Origin: Aequorivita vitellina
Lineage (GTDB): Bacteria > Bacteroidota > Bacteroidia > Flavobacteriales > Flavobacteriaceae
DNA: 64,000 bases
Assembly: GCF_022008365.1 (NCBI RefSeq)
Contig: NZ_JAIRBA010000019.1
Coordinates: forward strand, 1-64,000
Reading direction: 5' to 3'
The position numbers were made by a program, and so were the translations under genes. This document shows positions 8,933 through 18,050 of this stretch, piece by piece. Every line of letters begins with the position of its first letter. The first letter of the stretch is position 1. Under the pieces are notes generated by a model. It was not told where the DNA came from, ran no database searches, and saw nothing but the letters and a program-made list of their open reading frames with translations.

Positions 8933-9244
8933 ATGAAAAATTCATATTCATCATTATCAGTAGCAATAGACGATTTACAAAAACACGGGTACACCGAAGA
9001 TTTTAATCTGGTGGCAGATGGTATTGAGTCTAAAGGGCTAAAACAAAAATGGAAAGCAGGCGAGCTAGATGTTGTGAAGTTTTACCGTTTTGAAGGAATG
9101 ACAGATCCCGGAGATAATACAATACTATACTTAATTGAAACTAAGAGCGGAAAAAAGGGACTGCTTGTAGATGCTTATGGGGCAGACCAAACCGTAGTTT
9201 CTTCGGCAATGATTCAAAAGTTAAGGTTGCATCATGACGAATAA
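8933..9244 (+). CDS. Conserved small protein (often mislabelled PRPP synthetase)
   Basis: 103 residues, soluble, with no signal peptide. Readable blocks are SLSVAIDDLQKHGYTEDFNL and GDNTILYLIETKSGKKGLLVDAYGADQT. Small Bacteroidota proteins of this type are commonly labelled phosphoribosylpyrophosphate synthetase, but no PRPP-synthetase motif or domain is visible and the protein is far too short, so that name should not be used. It overlaps the CsaA gene by 11 bp, which implies translational coupling. Function unknown. Confidence 0.8.
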   Translation: MKNSYSSLSVAIDDLQKHGYTEDFNLVADGIESKGLKQKWKAGELDVVKFYRFEGMTDPGDNTILYLIETKSGKKGLLVDAYGADQTVVSSAMIQKLRLHHDE

Positions 9245-9572
9245 TCTTTCCTGGGCCGATTTTGAAAAAGTTGAAATGCGTGTGGGAACCATAATTGAAG
9301 CCAACGATTTTCCCGAAGCGCGAAATCCGTCTTACCAACTTTTAATTGATTTTGGAAGTGAAATAGGGCAGCGTAAAACTTCGGCGCAACTTACTTCACT
9401 GTATTCAAAAGAAGAATTAATAGGGAAACAAGTAATTGCAGTTGTAAATTTTCCGAAGAAGCAAATCGCTAATTTTATGAGCGAATGTCTCGTACTTGGC
9501 GCAGTAGAAGGCAAAGATGTTACCTTGCTTCAAACTGAAAGAGTGGTAAAAAATGGTTTGCGAATCTTGTAA
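9234..9572 (+). CDS. csaA: tRNA-binding protein CsaA
   Basis: 112 residues made almost entirely of one EMAP/OB-fold tRNA-binding domain: FEKVEMRVGTIIEANDFPEARNPSYQLLIDFG, then RKTSAQLT, IGKQVIAVVNFPKKQIANFMSECLVLG. Length and motifs match stand-alone CsaA, a dimeric tRNA-binding/chaperone-like protein. The start codon lies inside the preceding small gene (11-bp overlap), so the two proteins are probably translated together. Confidence 0.9.
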   Translation: MTNNLSWADFEKVEMRVGTIIEANDFPEARNPSYQLLIDFGSEIGQRKTSAQLTSLYSKEELIGKQVIAVVNFPKKQIANFMSECLVLGAVEGKDVTLLQTERVVKNGLRIL

Positions 9573-9582
9573 TTTCAAAGTG

Positions 9583-10392
9583 TTAAATGGTTTTTCCTTT
9601 CAAAATTACCTGTTCTTTTAAATTATTCTGAATAATTTTTCTAACAATAGAATCGTGGGTAGGCCTGTAAATGGGATGATATTTTAAACGCTTGCGCTGC
9701 GATAGGTTTACGCTATTATTTTTTCCGTTAAAAAACATTCTATTTTCCTTTAAAACCAATGTGTTTATGGTGTCTAAATTTTTCTTATTTACCACCAATT
9801 TTCTGTTGGATTCCAGAAATTGAATTTCAACATTAAAAAGGTTTTTCATTTTTAAATGTTGGTTGCTAATTGTATTTTTTACCGCGGTTTGACTGTAAAT
9901 ACTGTCTAAAATAAACTCACATTTTTCAGAACCATTTTTAAAACTGAACGAGAGATTTTCAATGGGATTGACAAAATTTATTTTATTGGAATTTGTAATT
10001 TTTCCAAAATAAACATATTCAATATCTGAAGCCATAATATACTTTTTGTAAAGCGTATCATTAAAAATACCGCGATTTCTTTGAATGTATTTATCAGATT
10101 TGGAGGTGAAATAAATTATATTTTCAGGACTTTTTTGTGACCGTAGCATATATAATTCTTCAATTATTTGAATCGTGTCGTTGGCCTGCACATTGGTTTC
10201 TTCGCAAGGTTCATCACACAGAAAATAGCGTTTATTTCCGTAGGAGTTTCGGTATTCACACAATCTAAAAACATATACTTGATATTCTGAAATATCTATT
10301 GAATCGGTAACTGGAAGAAATTTCACGCTGCTGCATGAAAACGAAAAACACACAAAAACCAAGGTTAGAAATATGTATTGAAAAAGTTTCAT
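9583..10392 (-). CDS. Hypothetical lipoprotein
   Basis: 269 residues starting with a typical lipoprotein signal (hydrophobic 5-17, Cys20 in FSFSCSS). The remainder is rich in Asn, Lys, Ile and Tyr, with alternating beta-type segments and no motif I recognise. Four cysteines lie in a short region (CEYRNSYGNKRYFLCDEPCEE, near residues 48-68), perhaps forming disulfides in the envelope. It lies 2 bp downstream of the next gene (10395-11348) and is presumably its partner. Function unknown. Confidence 0.65.
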   Translation of the reverse strand: MKLFQYIFLTLVFVCFSFSCSSVKFLPVTDSIDISEYQVYVFRLCEYRNSYGNKRYFLCDEPCEETNVQANDTIQIIEELYMLRSQKSPENIIYFTSKSDKYIQRNRGIFNDTLYKKYIMASDIEYVYFGKITNSNKINFVNPIENLSFSFKNGSEKCEFILDSIYSQTAVKNTISNQHLKMKNLFNVEIQFLESNRKLVVNKKNLDTINTLVLKENRMFFNGKNNSVNLSQRKRLKYHPIYRPTHDSIVRKIIQNNLKEQVILKGKTI

Positions 10393-10394
10393 AA

Positions 10395-11348
10395 TCAGTC
10401 GGTTTTAAATTGTGAAGAAATGCCGCCGGCAATGCGCCACCCCCAAAAATAATCGGGGTGATAGGGGAAGTCTGAGTTAAAATGTAAAAAATCCTGAAGA
10501 TCAATAGCGTTGAGGTCATAAATAGTTACATAGGCGCCGTAACCTTGACGAAAACTAGTAAAGTTTAGTTTCCATTGCTGTTGATTAAAGCCAAAAGCAT
10601 CGCCATTTTTATACGGAATATGGTCTAATTGTAACTTATCGGCAGTATCTACTGCGTATTGTTGCCAGCCGGTAAACTTATGAAAACTGAGTTCGACCAA
10701 GCCTATATAAGCGGTTTCATTAAAGTGTGCGGAGAGTACAATTCCGCCAGTATAAAAGCGATCTTCCCGGTCGCCAAAATAATCGAGCACAGGACCGCCA
10801 TCGTTGTAATATGAAATTTGGGTGCGTCTCGCAATGTTGATGTTAAAAAACCCAATAGTTTGTGAAGCCCGGTTTTTATCGGGATTGATTAAAAAGTTGG
10901 AGCCAATTGAAACCGAATAATCAAAAGTATTTTGCAGCGGGTTGGCCACAAAGTCGGAAAAATGATATAAAGGCACAAAACGAAAATCGAGTTCGCTGGG
11001 AGTTGTGTTATTATTAAATCCCGGGGTAACCGTAGCGTTGGCAAAGAAGTCTAAAAAGGTAGATCGGTAATAGTCTTTATTTAAATTACTGCCTAAAATT
11101 CCTTTGTTGTAAAATAAAACCCCAATATGCACGGAAGGCAGAACCCCAAAATTATTTTTTACCAATGGCACGTAATTGGCAACGCCCCCAGTGGCTGCAA
11201 CCCTAAATTTTAGGCCGTGCTTTACTTGATATTCCGTTGTAATATTTATGCCAAACCCCAAACGCAAGTCGTCTATGGGCTCTGTAACTTGAGCAATCAC
11301 ATTTGTGCCGAACCCAATTAATACAAGAAGTATAATACTTTTTAGCAT
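10395..11348 (-). CDS. Hypothetical secreted/outer-membrane beta-rich protein
   Basis: 317 residues with a cleavable signal peptide (about residues 1-19, ending VIAQ). The mature part has many alternating aromatic/hydrophobic strands (FGINITTEYQV, IGVLFYNKGILG, FYTGGIVLSAHF, AYIGLVELSFHKF) and ends in an aromatic-polar strand, which suggests a small beta-barrel. A weak resemblance to Bacteroidota proteins labelled polymorphic toxin type 23 was considered but is not secure. It forms a two-gene unit with the lipoprotein downstream. Confidence 0.6.
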   Translation of the reverse strand: MLKSIILLVLIGFGTNVIAQVTEPIDDLRLGFGINITTEYQVKHGLKFRVAATGGVANYVPLVKNNFGVLPSVHIGVLFYNKGILGSNLNKDYYRSTFLDFFANATVTPGFNNNTTPSELDFRFVPLYHFSDFVANPLQNTFDYSVSIGSNFLINPDKNRASQTIGFFNINIARRTQISYYNDGGPVLDYFGDREDRFYTGGIVLSAHFNETAYIGLVELSFHKFTGWQQYAVDTADKLQLDHIPYKNGDAFGFNQQQWKLNFTSFRQGYGAYVTIYDLNAIDLQDFLHFNSDFPYHPDYFWGWRIAGGISSQFKTD

Positions 11349-11556
11349 GGATTAATAGTGTTAAAAGCAGGGGAGGAGTTGGTAATTGTTTAACAGTGAG
11401 TTAAATATATGAAAATATGTGAAAATAGCGCAGCATTATATTTAAAATGAGCCACTAATAAGCGGTGTATGGCGTCGCATATTGTTTTTTAAAGTATTTT
11501 CGTATTTCGAATACTTCGTTTTAAAATTGAAAACTATAAATAGTAAAAAAGGAAAG

Positions 11557-12057
11557 ATGAAAAAAGCTATCGTGCTATTAACCCTGTTGGTTATTGGATT
11601 AACTTCTTGCAAAAACAAGGAAACCGAATCAATTGCTACTGATGAAGATCGGTTTGAAAAACTTAAAGAAATGCACTGGATGTTGGGAACTTGGACCCAT
11701 GAAACCGATGAACAGTATGCACAAGAAACCTGGTCGCGCGAAAACGACAGTACTTTTACAGGCTATAGTTTTATTGATGAAGAGGGAAATGTTGTTTTTG
11801 CCGAAACGATGGCATTGGAATTGAAATCGGCTAATTTATATTTAACGGTTGCTTCGGCGAAAGAGAAAAATAAAAAGCCTGTTACTTTTAAACTGAAATC
11901 TTCGGAAAATGGACAGTTTATCTTTGAGAATAAAGATCACGATTTCCCCCAAAGAATCATTTACACAAGTCCGGCCAAAGATTCACTTCACGCTTGGATT
12001 GAAGGCTCAAAAAATGGAGAAGCTAAAAAAATGGACTTTTATTTTTCAAAAAAGTAA
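11557..12057 (+). CDS. DUF6265-type lipoprotein
   Basis: 166 residues from the ATG at 11557. The frame is open upstream from 11482, but the lipoprotein signal starts here (MKKAIVLL..., Cys18 in GLTSCKN), preceded by an AAAAAAGGAAAG stretch. The mature domain (MHWMLGTWTHE, TWSRENDSTFTGYSFI, FENKDHDFPQRIIY, LHAWIEG) is the compact lipocalin-like beta-barrel annotated as DUF6265 in many bacteria. The ligand is unknown. It is convergent with the SulP transporter gene, leaving 1 bp between stop codons. Confidence 0.8.
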   Translation: MKKAIVLLTLLVIGLTSCKNKETESIATDEDRFEKLKEMHWMLGTWTHETDEQYAQETWSRENDSTFTGYSFIDEEGNVVFAETMALELKSANLYLTVASAKEKNKKPVTFKLKSSENGQFIFENKDHDFPQRIIYTSPAKDSLHAWIEGSKNGEAKKMDFYFSKK

Positions 12058-12058
12058 G

Positions 12059-13675
12059 TTAAGCTTCAGAATCTAAGGTGTTGGTGACCACATAATAACG
12101 TGGATCTTCAACGGAATCTTCAATAATAGTTTCAAACTCTGGGTTCCATTTTAAAAGCAGCGCTTTGCAATCGGGACTAAGGTGCGTTAATTTAATATTC
12201 TTACCACTGTCTAAATACTTATTGGCAATATTCCGCACCGCTTCTACGCCAGAATGGTCGGAAATTTTAGATTCTATAAAATCTATTTCAACCGTATTTG
12301 GGTCGCTGGAAACGTCAAATTTAGTGTTGAAAGCTGTGGTTGATCCAAAAAATAATGGTCCCCATATTTCATAAACTTTGGTGCCATCTTCTTTTATGCG
12401 TTTACGTGCGCGAATTCTCGTGGCACTTTTCCACGCAAAAACCAGGGCACTCATAATTACACCTACAAATACGGCAATTGCCAAATCTTGCCAAACAGTA
12501 ACTGCTGAAACGGTTATTAAAACAATGGCATCTGAAATTGGAATTTTATTCAAAATTCTAAAACTACTCCACGCAAAGGTGCCAATAACCACCATAAACA
12601 TTACGCCCACCAAGGCTGCGATGGGTATTTGTTCAATTAAAGGTGCGCCAAAAAGCACAAAGCACAACAACGCAATTGCTGCTGTTGCACCCGAAAGTCT
12701 ACCACGTCCTCCCGAACTCACGTTAATAATAGATTGTCCAATCATTGCACAACCGCCCATACCACCAAAGAGACCGTTAAGCATATTTGCACCTCCTTGT
12801 GCAACACATTCGCGGTTACCGCTTCCGCGGGTCTCGGTCATTTCATCAATTAAATTTAAGGTCATTAAAGATTCAATTAAACCAACGGCTGCAAGTAAAA
12901 ATGCTGTTGAAATTATCAAGTCCCAATGCCCAGTAAGTGTATCGATAAAGGTGAAAATTTGTGTTTGGAAAACAGGGAGCGAACCTTTTAGACCGCTTCC
13001 GCCACCATCCCGGATAAAGGAACCTACGGTACTTACGTCAAGATTCCCGAAGATTGTAATACAGGCAACAACAATTATAGCGATTAATGCTGCGGGTAGC
13101 TTTTTGGTGAGTTTGGGCAAGCCAAACATAATTGCCATGGTTAATCCTACAAGTGCTAACATTACCCATAAATCGAGTCCAGAAAGCCATTGCGGAACCG
13201 TGCCGCGACTTTCTTTAAAAAGGCCTAATTGCGAAAGAAAGATTACAATGGCCAACCCATTTACAAACCCCATCATTACCGGATGCGGAATTAGACGAAC
13301 AAACTTTCCAAGTCTAAAAACCCCCGCCATTATTTGAATGGCGCCCACAAAGAGAAGTGTTATAAAAAGCCATTGCAGACCAAGGTATTCTACAGGTTCT
13401 GCCAATGAAAGTCCGACTTCGTTTCCTTTTTGAATTAAATGCACCATTACCACGGCCATTGCTCCAGTTGCACCAGAAATCATTCCGGGGCGGCCACCAA
13501 AAAGCGCGGTTACGATTCCCATAATAAATGCTCCGTAAAGCCCCACTAATGGGTCAATTCCGGCAACGAAGGCAAAAGCTACCGCTTCTGGTACCAAAGC
13601 CAAAGCTACCGTTAATCCGGAAAGGATGTCATTTTTTGGGTTTTGGGTAAAGGTTAATAGATATTTTGCAAGCAT
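12059..13675 (-). CDS. SulP family inorganic anion transporter with STAS domain
   Basis: 538 residues. The membrane domain (about residues 1-410) has the SLC26/SulP layout, starting DILSGLTVALALVPEAVAFAFVAGIDPLVGLYGAF, with GATGAMAVV and the conserved block GGMGGCAMIGQS. The C-terminal ~110 residues form a soluble STAS domain (VEIDFIESKISDHSGVEAVRNI). Families of this type move sulfate, bicarbonate or other anions across the inner membrane by symport or exchange. The exact substrate cannot be told. No bicarbonate-related gene is next to it. Confidence 0.92.
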   Translation of the reverse strand: MLAKYLLTFTQNPKNDILSGLTVALALVPEAVAFAFVAGIDPLVGLYGAFIMGIVTALFGGRPGMISGATGAMAVVMVHLIQKGNEVGLSLAEPVEYLGLQWLFITLLFVGAIQIMAGVFRLGKFVRLIPHPVMMGFVNGLAIVIFLSQLGLFKESRGTVPQWLSGLDLWVMLALVGLTMAIMFGLPKLTKKLPAALIAIIVVACITIFGNLDVSTVGSFIRDGGGSGLKGSLPVFQTQIFTFIDTLTGHWDLIISTAFLLAAVGLIESLMTLNLIDEMTETRGSGNRECVAQGGANMLNGLFGGMGGCAMIGQSIINVSSGGRGRLSGATAAIALLCFVLFGAPLIEQIPIAALVGVMFMVVIGTFAWSSFRILNKIPISDAIVLITVSAVTVWQDLAIAVFVGVIMSALVFAWKSATRIRARKRIKEDGTKVYEIWGPLFFGSTTAFNTKFDVSSDPNTVEIDFIESKISDHSGVEAVRNIANKYLDSGKNIKLTHLSPDCKALLLKWNPEFETIIEDSVEDPRYYVVTNTLDSEA

Positions 13676-13730
13676 TTCGTTTTTTTTAAAGGCGGCAAAG
13701 ATAGGTTTTTCAGATTGAATAGACTTAAAG

Positions 13731-14960
13731 CTATTTTTTTTGTATCATTTTTATAGTGAACCAACCTAATAAACAGATAATCACAGCCATAATAATCCAT
13801 AACCAGAGCTTGTTTTCAAACAGTGGTGAACGTTTGGAAACCTCTTTTTTTGCAATCTTTATTTCTTCGGAAAGCTTTACGGCTGCCATGTTTATTGGAA
13901 TATTTTCAGAAAATTTTGAAATATCATAATTAGGTTTTTTGGCTTTTGGCTTTCCGTAAACCAAATAATAAGACGCGGGTTCTGCAAAACGAGCAACCAA
14001 CGTGTGGATGTAGCCTTTTGCAATTACATCTTCAATTTTTAAAGGGCGATTGTCGTAATTTTCTATTTCAACCCTAACTCTTTTGGCAATGATGCTTTTA
14101 AAGTGCAGGTCGTTATTTTCTAAAGAACTGAGGACACTGGAGCGCAAGGTATTAAAATTATACTTCCAACCCTTTTCGGTTTTAGTACTATCGGTTAGAT
14201 ATTTTATAGTTACGGGGCGATAATAATCTAAGGAATCTATGATTTTTAGGGAAATCAAACTTATGGGTAACGGCTGTGGAAAATCAATATCAACGATGGT
14301 TCTTTTTAAATCCTTGTTTTCTGAAGTCGAAAAGTTTTTTACGGTAAATTTTTTAAAATCAGCAGCTTTAGTGCTACTTAGTTGCGTTTCGGCAGCGAGC
14401 AATTCAGGTTTTTCGTTTGCTGTAACTTGAAGCCTTAAGTAACGATATTTTGATTTCGGAAACTTAACATTCGTAAATTGGTAATGCGTCAACTCGTTTT
14501 TTATAGAAAGAATGCGATAGTCTGAAACAATAGAAAACCATTCGTTATTGTCTTGACTTCCTTCCAAATTAACGAGCCAATTGAAGTTTTGCTGTTTAAA
14601 ATTCAAATCAATTTCGTTGATGGTTTTTTCCGAAGGAATTTCAAAAGTGAAGAAATAAGTATTTCCCTTTTTTGCAGTATTTAGCAAGTTGAACTCGATG
14701 TTCTTTTCAGTTTCCTTTTCCGAAGCTATTTTTAATAAATAGGGAACTTCAATTGTATCGGTTTTGGTTATTCCGTAGATTCTGAAATCGTTTAAACTAT
14801 TGTCAATTTTTCCAAAGATCGCATCGGGCAATTCTATGGTGTGCCACGTTTCAGAAATCCCGCTTATTTCTCTGGAATAATTATAGGTGTTTAGCTGTGC
14901 GAAAGATATTTCGGCAAGCAAAAGAAATAAAAATAGCAGCGGTTTATTCTTCCAAATCAT
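13731..14960 (-). CDS. DUF3999 family membrane-anchored protein
   Basis: 409 residues with a signal peptide (residues ~8-22, ending SFAQ), a long periplasmic beta-rich region (two discoidin-like modules can be suspected around NEIDLNFKQQNFNWLVNLEGSQDN and the later ISLISLKIIDSLDYYRPVTIKYL) and one C-terminal membrane helix (LWLWIIMAVIICLLGWF) followed by KMIQKK. This is the DUF3999 layout. The gene overlaps the DUF2339 gene by 17 bp; the two families are often neighbours, which suggests one envelope complex. Function unknown. Confidence 0.8.
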   Translation of the reverse strand: MIWKNKPLLFLFLLLAEISFAQLNTYNYSREISGISETWHTIELPDAIFGKIDNSLNDFRIYGITKTDTIEVPYLLKIASEKETEKNIEFNLLNTAKKGNTYFFTFEIPSEKTINEIDLNFKQQNFNWLVNLEGSQDNNEWFSIVSDYRILSIKNELTHYQFTNVKFPKSKYRYLRLQVTANEKPELLAAETQLSSTKAADFKKFTVKNFSTSENKDLKRTIVDIDFPQPLPISLISLKIIDSLDYYRPVTIKYLTDSTKTEKGWKYNFNTLRSSVLSSLENNDLHFKSIIAKRVRVEIENYDNRPLKIEDVIAKGYIHTLVARFAEPASYYLVYGKPKAKKPNYDISKFSENIPINMAAVKLSEEIKIAKKEVSKRSPLFENKLWLWIIMAVIICLLGWFTIKMIQKK

Positions 14961-17304
14961 TGGTGATTTTTGTTTTAAACTTGTTGTATAAAAATGAAAT
15001 TATAAGGAGGAGCACCCCTAAAATTACAAAAACAATGGTTTTTGAAATGGTATTCATATCTGAAATATCGTAAAGAAAAAGCTTGATAAGTGTGAAGCCA
15101 AAAAGTACAATGGCCACAATTCGAAGGAATGGTTTGCGTTTCCAAATTCCTATAATTATCAATAAAAGCGCATATAAACCCCAAAGTATGCTCAGCCCCA
15201 ATTTATACGTTTGTGTGGAACCTGCAATATCCATCCACGCAATAAGCTCACTGCTTAAAATGGCGAGTATTATAAGGTGCATAAATATTGTGAAAGGCGT
15301 TTGAAGGCCTTTCTTCAACACACCTCGTTTCACTGATAGCTTGCCTGTATACACCAAAGCTAGCACGCTTAATATGGCTATATAACGTATTAATAAATTG
15401 AAAATGCTTCGGTTGTAATATTCCGCTGAAGTGTTGTTTAGATACGATTCTCTTAAATCGGTCAGTGCAAATATACCTTCGGTGAAAAATAGCAACAGCG
15501 AAAAAAAGCTTGCGATAATCAACACATAACCTAAAAAGTTATTTTTGAGTTTTTTGATATTGAAAAAGGAAAGTGCTGCAAGAAAAAGTAGTGTATAAAT
15601 ATAAACCCAAACTACTCTAAAGTGGCGCAAGTCCTCGTTTTGTTGCGATGTAACGAAGGAATTCCCTGTTTCATTTAACTCCAAATACGAAGCTACGTAT
15701 TGCGTATTCCAGTAGTCTGCAATTTCAAGGCGGAAGCAATTGTAAAGCACGAAAATAAATATGCCGGGAATGACAATGGAAGTTAGTTTTTGAAGGAAAC
15801 TACTTTTTTTTAAAGGAGAAGGGAATTTTTCGCTTCTAAATAAGTAATTAATAAAACCAAATGCTGTCAGAAATAAAGCTCCCGTTAAAAACCGAAGATT
15901 AAAAATAGGGGTAAACGTACTTTCTTCACCCAATGCATTATATGTGGAATAAGCCATCCAATCTTCAACCAAACTAAAAAAGGTCAGCACCATTAAGACG
16001 TACGAAAGTTTTTCGTAAACCGAAACGCTTTTAGTTCTGCCGATCCAAAATAGCAAGGCTGCGCCACCGGTCCAAATTATTGTTACCCAATTGCCTTCTA
16101 ATTGCACGGGAACAGCAACGGTGAGAAACACCAACACCAATCCGGCAATAAAATAGAACAGGTTTTTATCTGCCAGTTTTTGTCTGTAAATAAGTGCGCT
16201 TACGCTAAAATGAATAATTGCATTTGCCAATGTGAAAAGTCCGAGTAATTCTTCGCCAGATTCATGATTTGAAAGTAGGGAGTAGCCCGCGCCATAAAAG
16301 ATAAAGGAATTTGCAAAAAGCAAAAGGATGTCTACAATATCAAATTTTTCCTTTGCAATTAGTTTGTATGCTAAAAAAGTGCAATAAAAAATAGCGAAGA
16401 AAGCTACCAGAAATATAAAGGCGATTGAAAAATATTCAGCGGTATATGAAAAAAAGTACCAAGAAAAATAGATGCACCAAGTTAAAACGAAGGAAGAATA
16501 ATAAATAGATTTCCAGTATTTTTTAAAGGAAATAAAAAGGATTCCAATATTGATAATTGTTACATAACTAAACAATATTTCGACCCTTCCAGAATCGTTG
16601 CTCAACAAAAATGGGACAACGTAGGCGCCCACCAACCCCAAATGAGCAATGATTTGGAGATTGTAACTTAAAGCCGCAACCACTGTAAAAACGGTAAAAA
16701 CGACCATTAATAAAAAGGCGGCTGTTTGAGGGATTAATTCATAAAAAGAATATGCCGAGAATGTAATAAAATACATAATTACCATAGCGCCGCTTATTAA
16801 AACAGCACTAAAATTTTTGTAATTCTCTTTTAGTTTTATCCCGAAACCCAGCAATCCCAATCCTAAAACGTACCCGAGTATTATTCTAGTTAGCGGACTA
16901 ATTAAATCGTTTTCAATAGAATATTTTGCGCCAATGGCAACGCCAATAATTGTAATAAGTATTCCAATTTTATTGATAAGGTTTTCCCCTATAAATTTTT
17001 CGAGATCAGATTTTTGTTTTGCAGAATACCGGGGTTTTGAAGTAGGTGGGATGGTTTGTCTTTTTACTAGCGGTGATACACCTTCGGTCCGTTCGCTTTT
17101 TAAAATGGGTTCCGAAGGAATTTGCTTTATTTCAGATTTTATTTTAGGCTTTTCTTCTTTAACTATAGTGAAATTGGCCTCCGCATTCAGTGCTTGAATC
17201 TGACCTTTAATTTCCCAAATTTCCTTCGAAAAGAGTTCCTGTTTTTTCAGCAGTAGCTCCAGTTTTTCATTAAGGGCATTTAAACTTTCTGAATTATTTT
17301 GCAT
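14944..17304 (-). CDS. DUF2339 family polytopic membrane protein
   Basis: 786 residues. Residues 1-~45 form a coiled coil (NEKLELLLKKQELFSKEIWEIKGQIQ), followed by a Lys/Pro-rich linker, then KFIGENLINKIGILITIIGVAIGAKYSIEND, the family's typical first membrane segment. About 20 further hydrophobic helices run to the C-terminus. The family is of unknown function. The protein overlaps and probably works with the DUF3999 protein. The size and helix count recall transporters or acyl/glycosyl-transferring membrane enzymes, but no catalytic motif was seen. Confidence 0.82.
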   Translation of the reverse strand: MQNNSESLNALNEKLELLLKKQELFSKEIWEIKGQIQALNAEANFTIVKEEKPKIKSEIKQIPSEPILKSERTEGVSPLVKRQTIPPTSKPRYSAKQKSDLEKFIGENLINKIGILITIIGVAIGAKYSIENDLISPLTRIILGYVLGLGLLGFGIKLKENYKNFSAVLISGAMVIMYFITFSAYSFYELIPQTAAFLLMVVFTVFTVVAALSYNLQIIAHLGLVGAYVVPFLLSNDSGRVEILFSYVTIINIGILFISFKKYWKSIYYSSFVLTWCIYFSWYFFSYTAEYFSIAFIFLVAFFAIFYCTFLAYKLIAKEKFDIVDILLLFANSFIFYGAGYSLLSNHESGEELLGLFTLANAIIHFSVSALIYRQKLADKNLFYFIAGLVLVFLTVAVPVQLEGNWVTIIWTGGAALLFWIGRTKSVSVYEKLSYVLMVLTFFSLVEDWMAYSTYNALGEESTFTPIFNLRFLTGALFLTAFGFINYLFRSEKFPSPLKKSSFLQKLTSIVIPGIFIFVLYNCFRLEIADYWNTQYVASYLELNETGNSFVTSQQNEDLRHFRVVWVYIYTLLFLAALSFFNIKKLKNNFLGYVLIIASFFSLLLFFTEGIFALTDLRESYLNNTSAEYYNRSIFNLLIRYIAILSVLALVYTGKLSVKRGVLKKGLQTPFTIFMHLIILAILSSELIAWMDIAGSTQTYKLGLSILWGLYALLLIIIGIWKRKPFLRIVAIVLFGFTLIKLFLYDISDMNTISKTIVFVILGVLLLIISFLYNKFKTKITNDLEE

Positions 17305-17518
17305 AAAAAATTATAATAAAGTACTGAAAATTGAGAGAATTTAAAGATATGCAAAATTATTTGGTGTCGTATTTTTAAGTTTTCACATTAAAACTGAGGG
17401 TTTCAAGATTCTTTACTAATTAATCTTAAGACGTAAACGTGGTCTTGCCAGCTCGTATTACGTAACAATAGCGCGATATTACGTTGTTGCTACACATGTG
17501 TTAAGTAATAAAAATAAA

Positions 17519-17549
17519 AAACCGGCAGCGGGATTATCCGTGCCGGTTT
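17519..17549 (-). terminator. Rho-independent terminator after the DUF3276 gene
   Basis: AAACCGGCA (17519-17527) pairs with TGCCGGTTT (17541-17549). On the minus strand the stem is followed by a T-rich run (17511-17520). It lies 20 bp past the DUF3276 stop. The remainder of the 264 bp gap up to the DUF2339 start contains only a small CGTAA/TTACG inverted repeat and AT-rich sequence. Confidence 0.75.
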
Positions 17550-17568
17550 AAATTTTTGGTGTCGCGGT

Positions 17569-17985
17569 TTAAATATCGTCAAATTCAATATCGGTAAAAC
17601 TGCTCGTATCTGTTTTAGTATTTTCTGCGGTTGGTTGGGCAGCTACTGGCGCTTTGTCTGTTTCTTTCCCGTCTTCTGACTGGGCAGGTTTGTAGTTTTT
17701 TTGATGACGTTCGCTAATTACTTCTTCACCTTTTTCGTCAATTACATAATCTATCATTTCGGCTAAGGTTTCCTTAAACTCGTTAAAATCTTCTTTGTAA
17801 AGATAGATTTTATGTTTTTTATAATGGTAGGAACCATCGTCGTTTGTAAACTTTTTACTCTCTGTAATAGTTAGATAAAAGTCGCCGGCCTTTGTAGATC
17901 TTACGTCAAAAAAGTAGGTGCGTCTTCCGGCGCGCATTACTTTTGAAAAAATTTCTTCTTGCTCCATCGTGTAGTGCTCACTCAT
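17569..17985 (-). CDS. DUF3276/PUR-alpha-like nucleic-acid-binding protein
   Basis: 138 residues using the ATG at 17985 (MSEHYTMEQEEIFSKVMRAGRRTYFFDVRST); the frame is open to 18015, but a TAGATTTTTG box lies right at that upstream start. The core (GRRTYFFDVR, DFYLTITESKK, YHYKKHKIYLYKEDF) is the PUR-type repeat of the DUF3276 family, which binds single-stranded DNA/RNA in spirochaetes and Bacteroidota. The C-terminal third is acidic and low-complexity. A nucleic-acid-binding or regulatory role is inferred. Confidence 0.85.
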   Translation of the reverse strand: MSEHYTMEQEEIFSKVMRAGRRTYFFDVRSTKAGDFYLTITESKKFTNDDGSYHYKKHKIYLYKEDFNEFKETLAEMIDYVIDEKGEEVISERHQKNYKPAQSEDGKETDKAPVAAQPTAENTKTDTSSFTDIEFDDI

Positions 17986-18050
17986 AATTTCTGTTTTTTG
18001 CTTAGGTAGTGCCAAAAATCTAAAAAAAATCCAAACTTGCCAAAGTAAAT

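Noticed and set aside
8933-9244. Phosphoribosylpyrophosphate synthetase label
   Set aside because: The protein is only 103 residues and has no PRPP-synthetase motif.
11386-11393. Another TTGTTTAA half-site upstream of the 10395-11348 gene
   Set aside because: No complementary arm occurs 16 bp away, so it is not considered a copy of the carotenoid operator.
12378-13337. 319-residue plus-strand open frame opposite the SulP gene
   Set aside because: It is a shadow of the transporter: its translation is a low-complexity Ile/Pro/Thr/Ser string, whereas the minus strand encodes a clear SulP protein.
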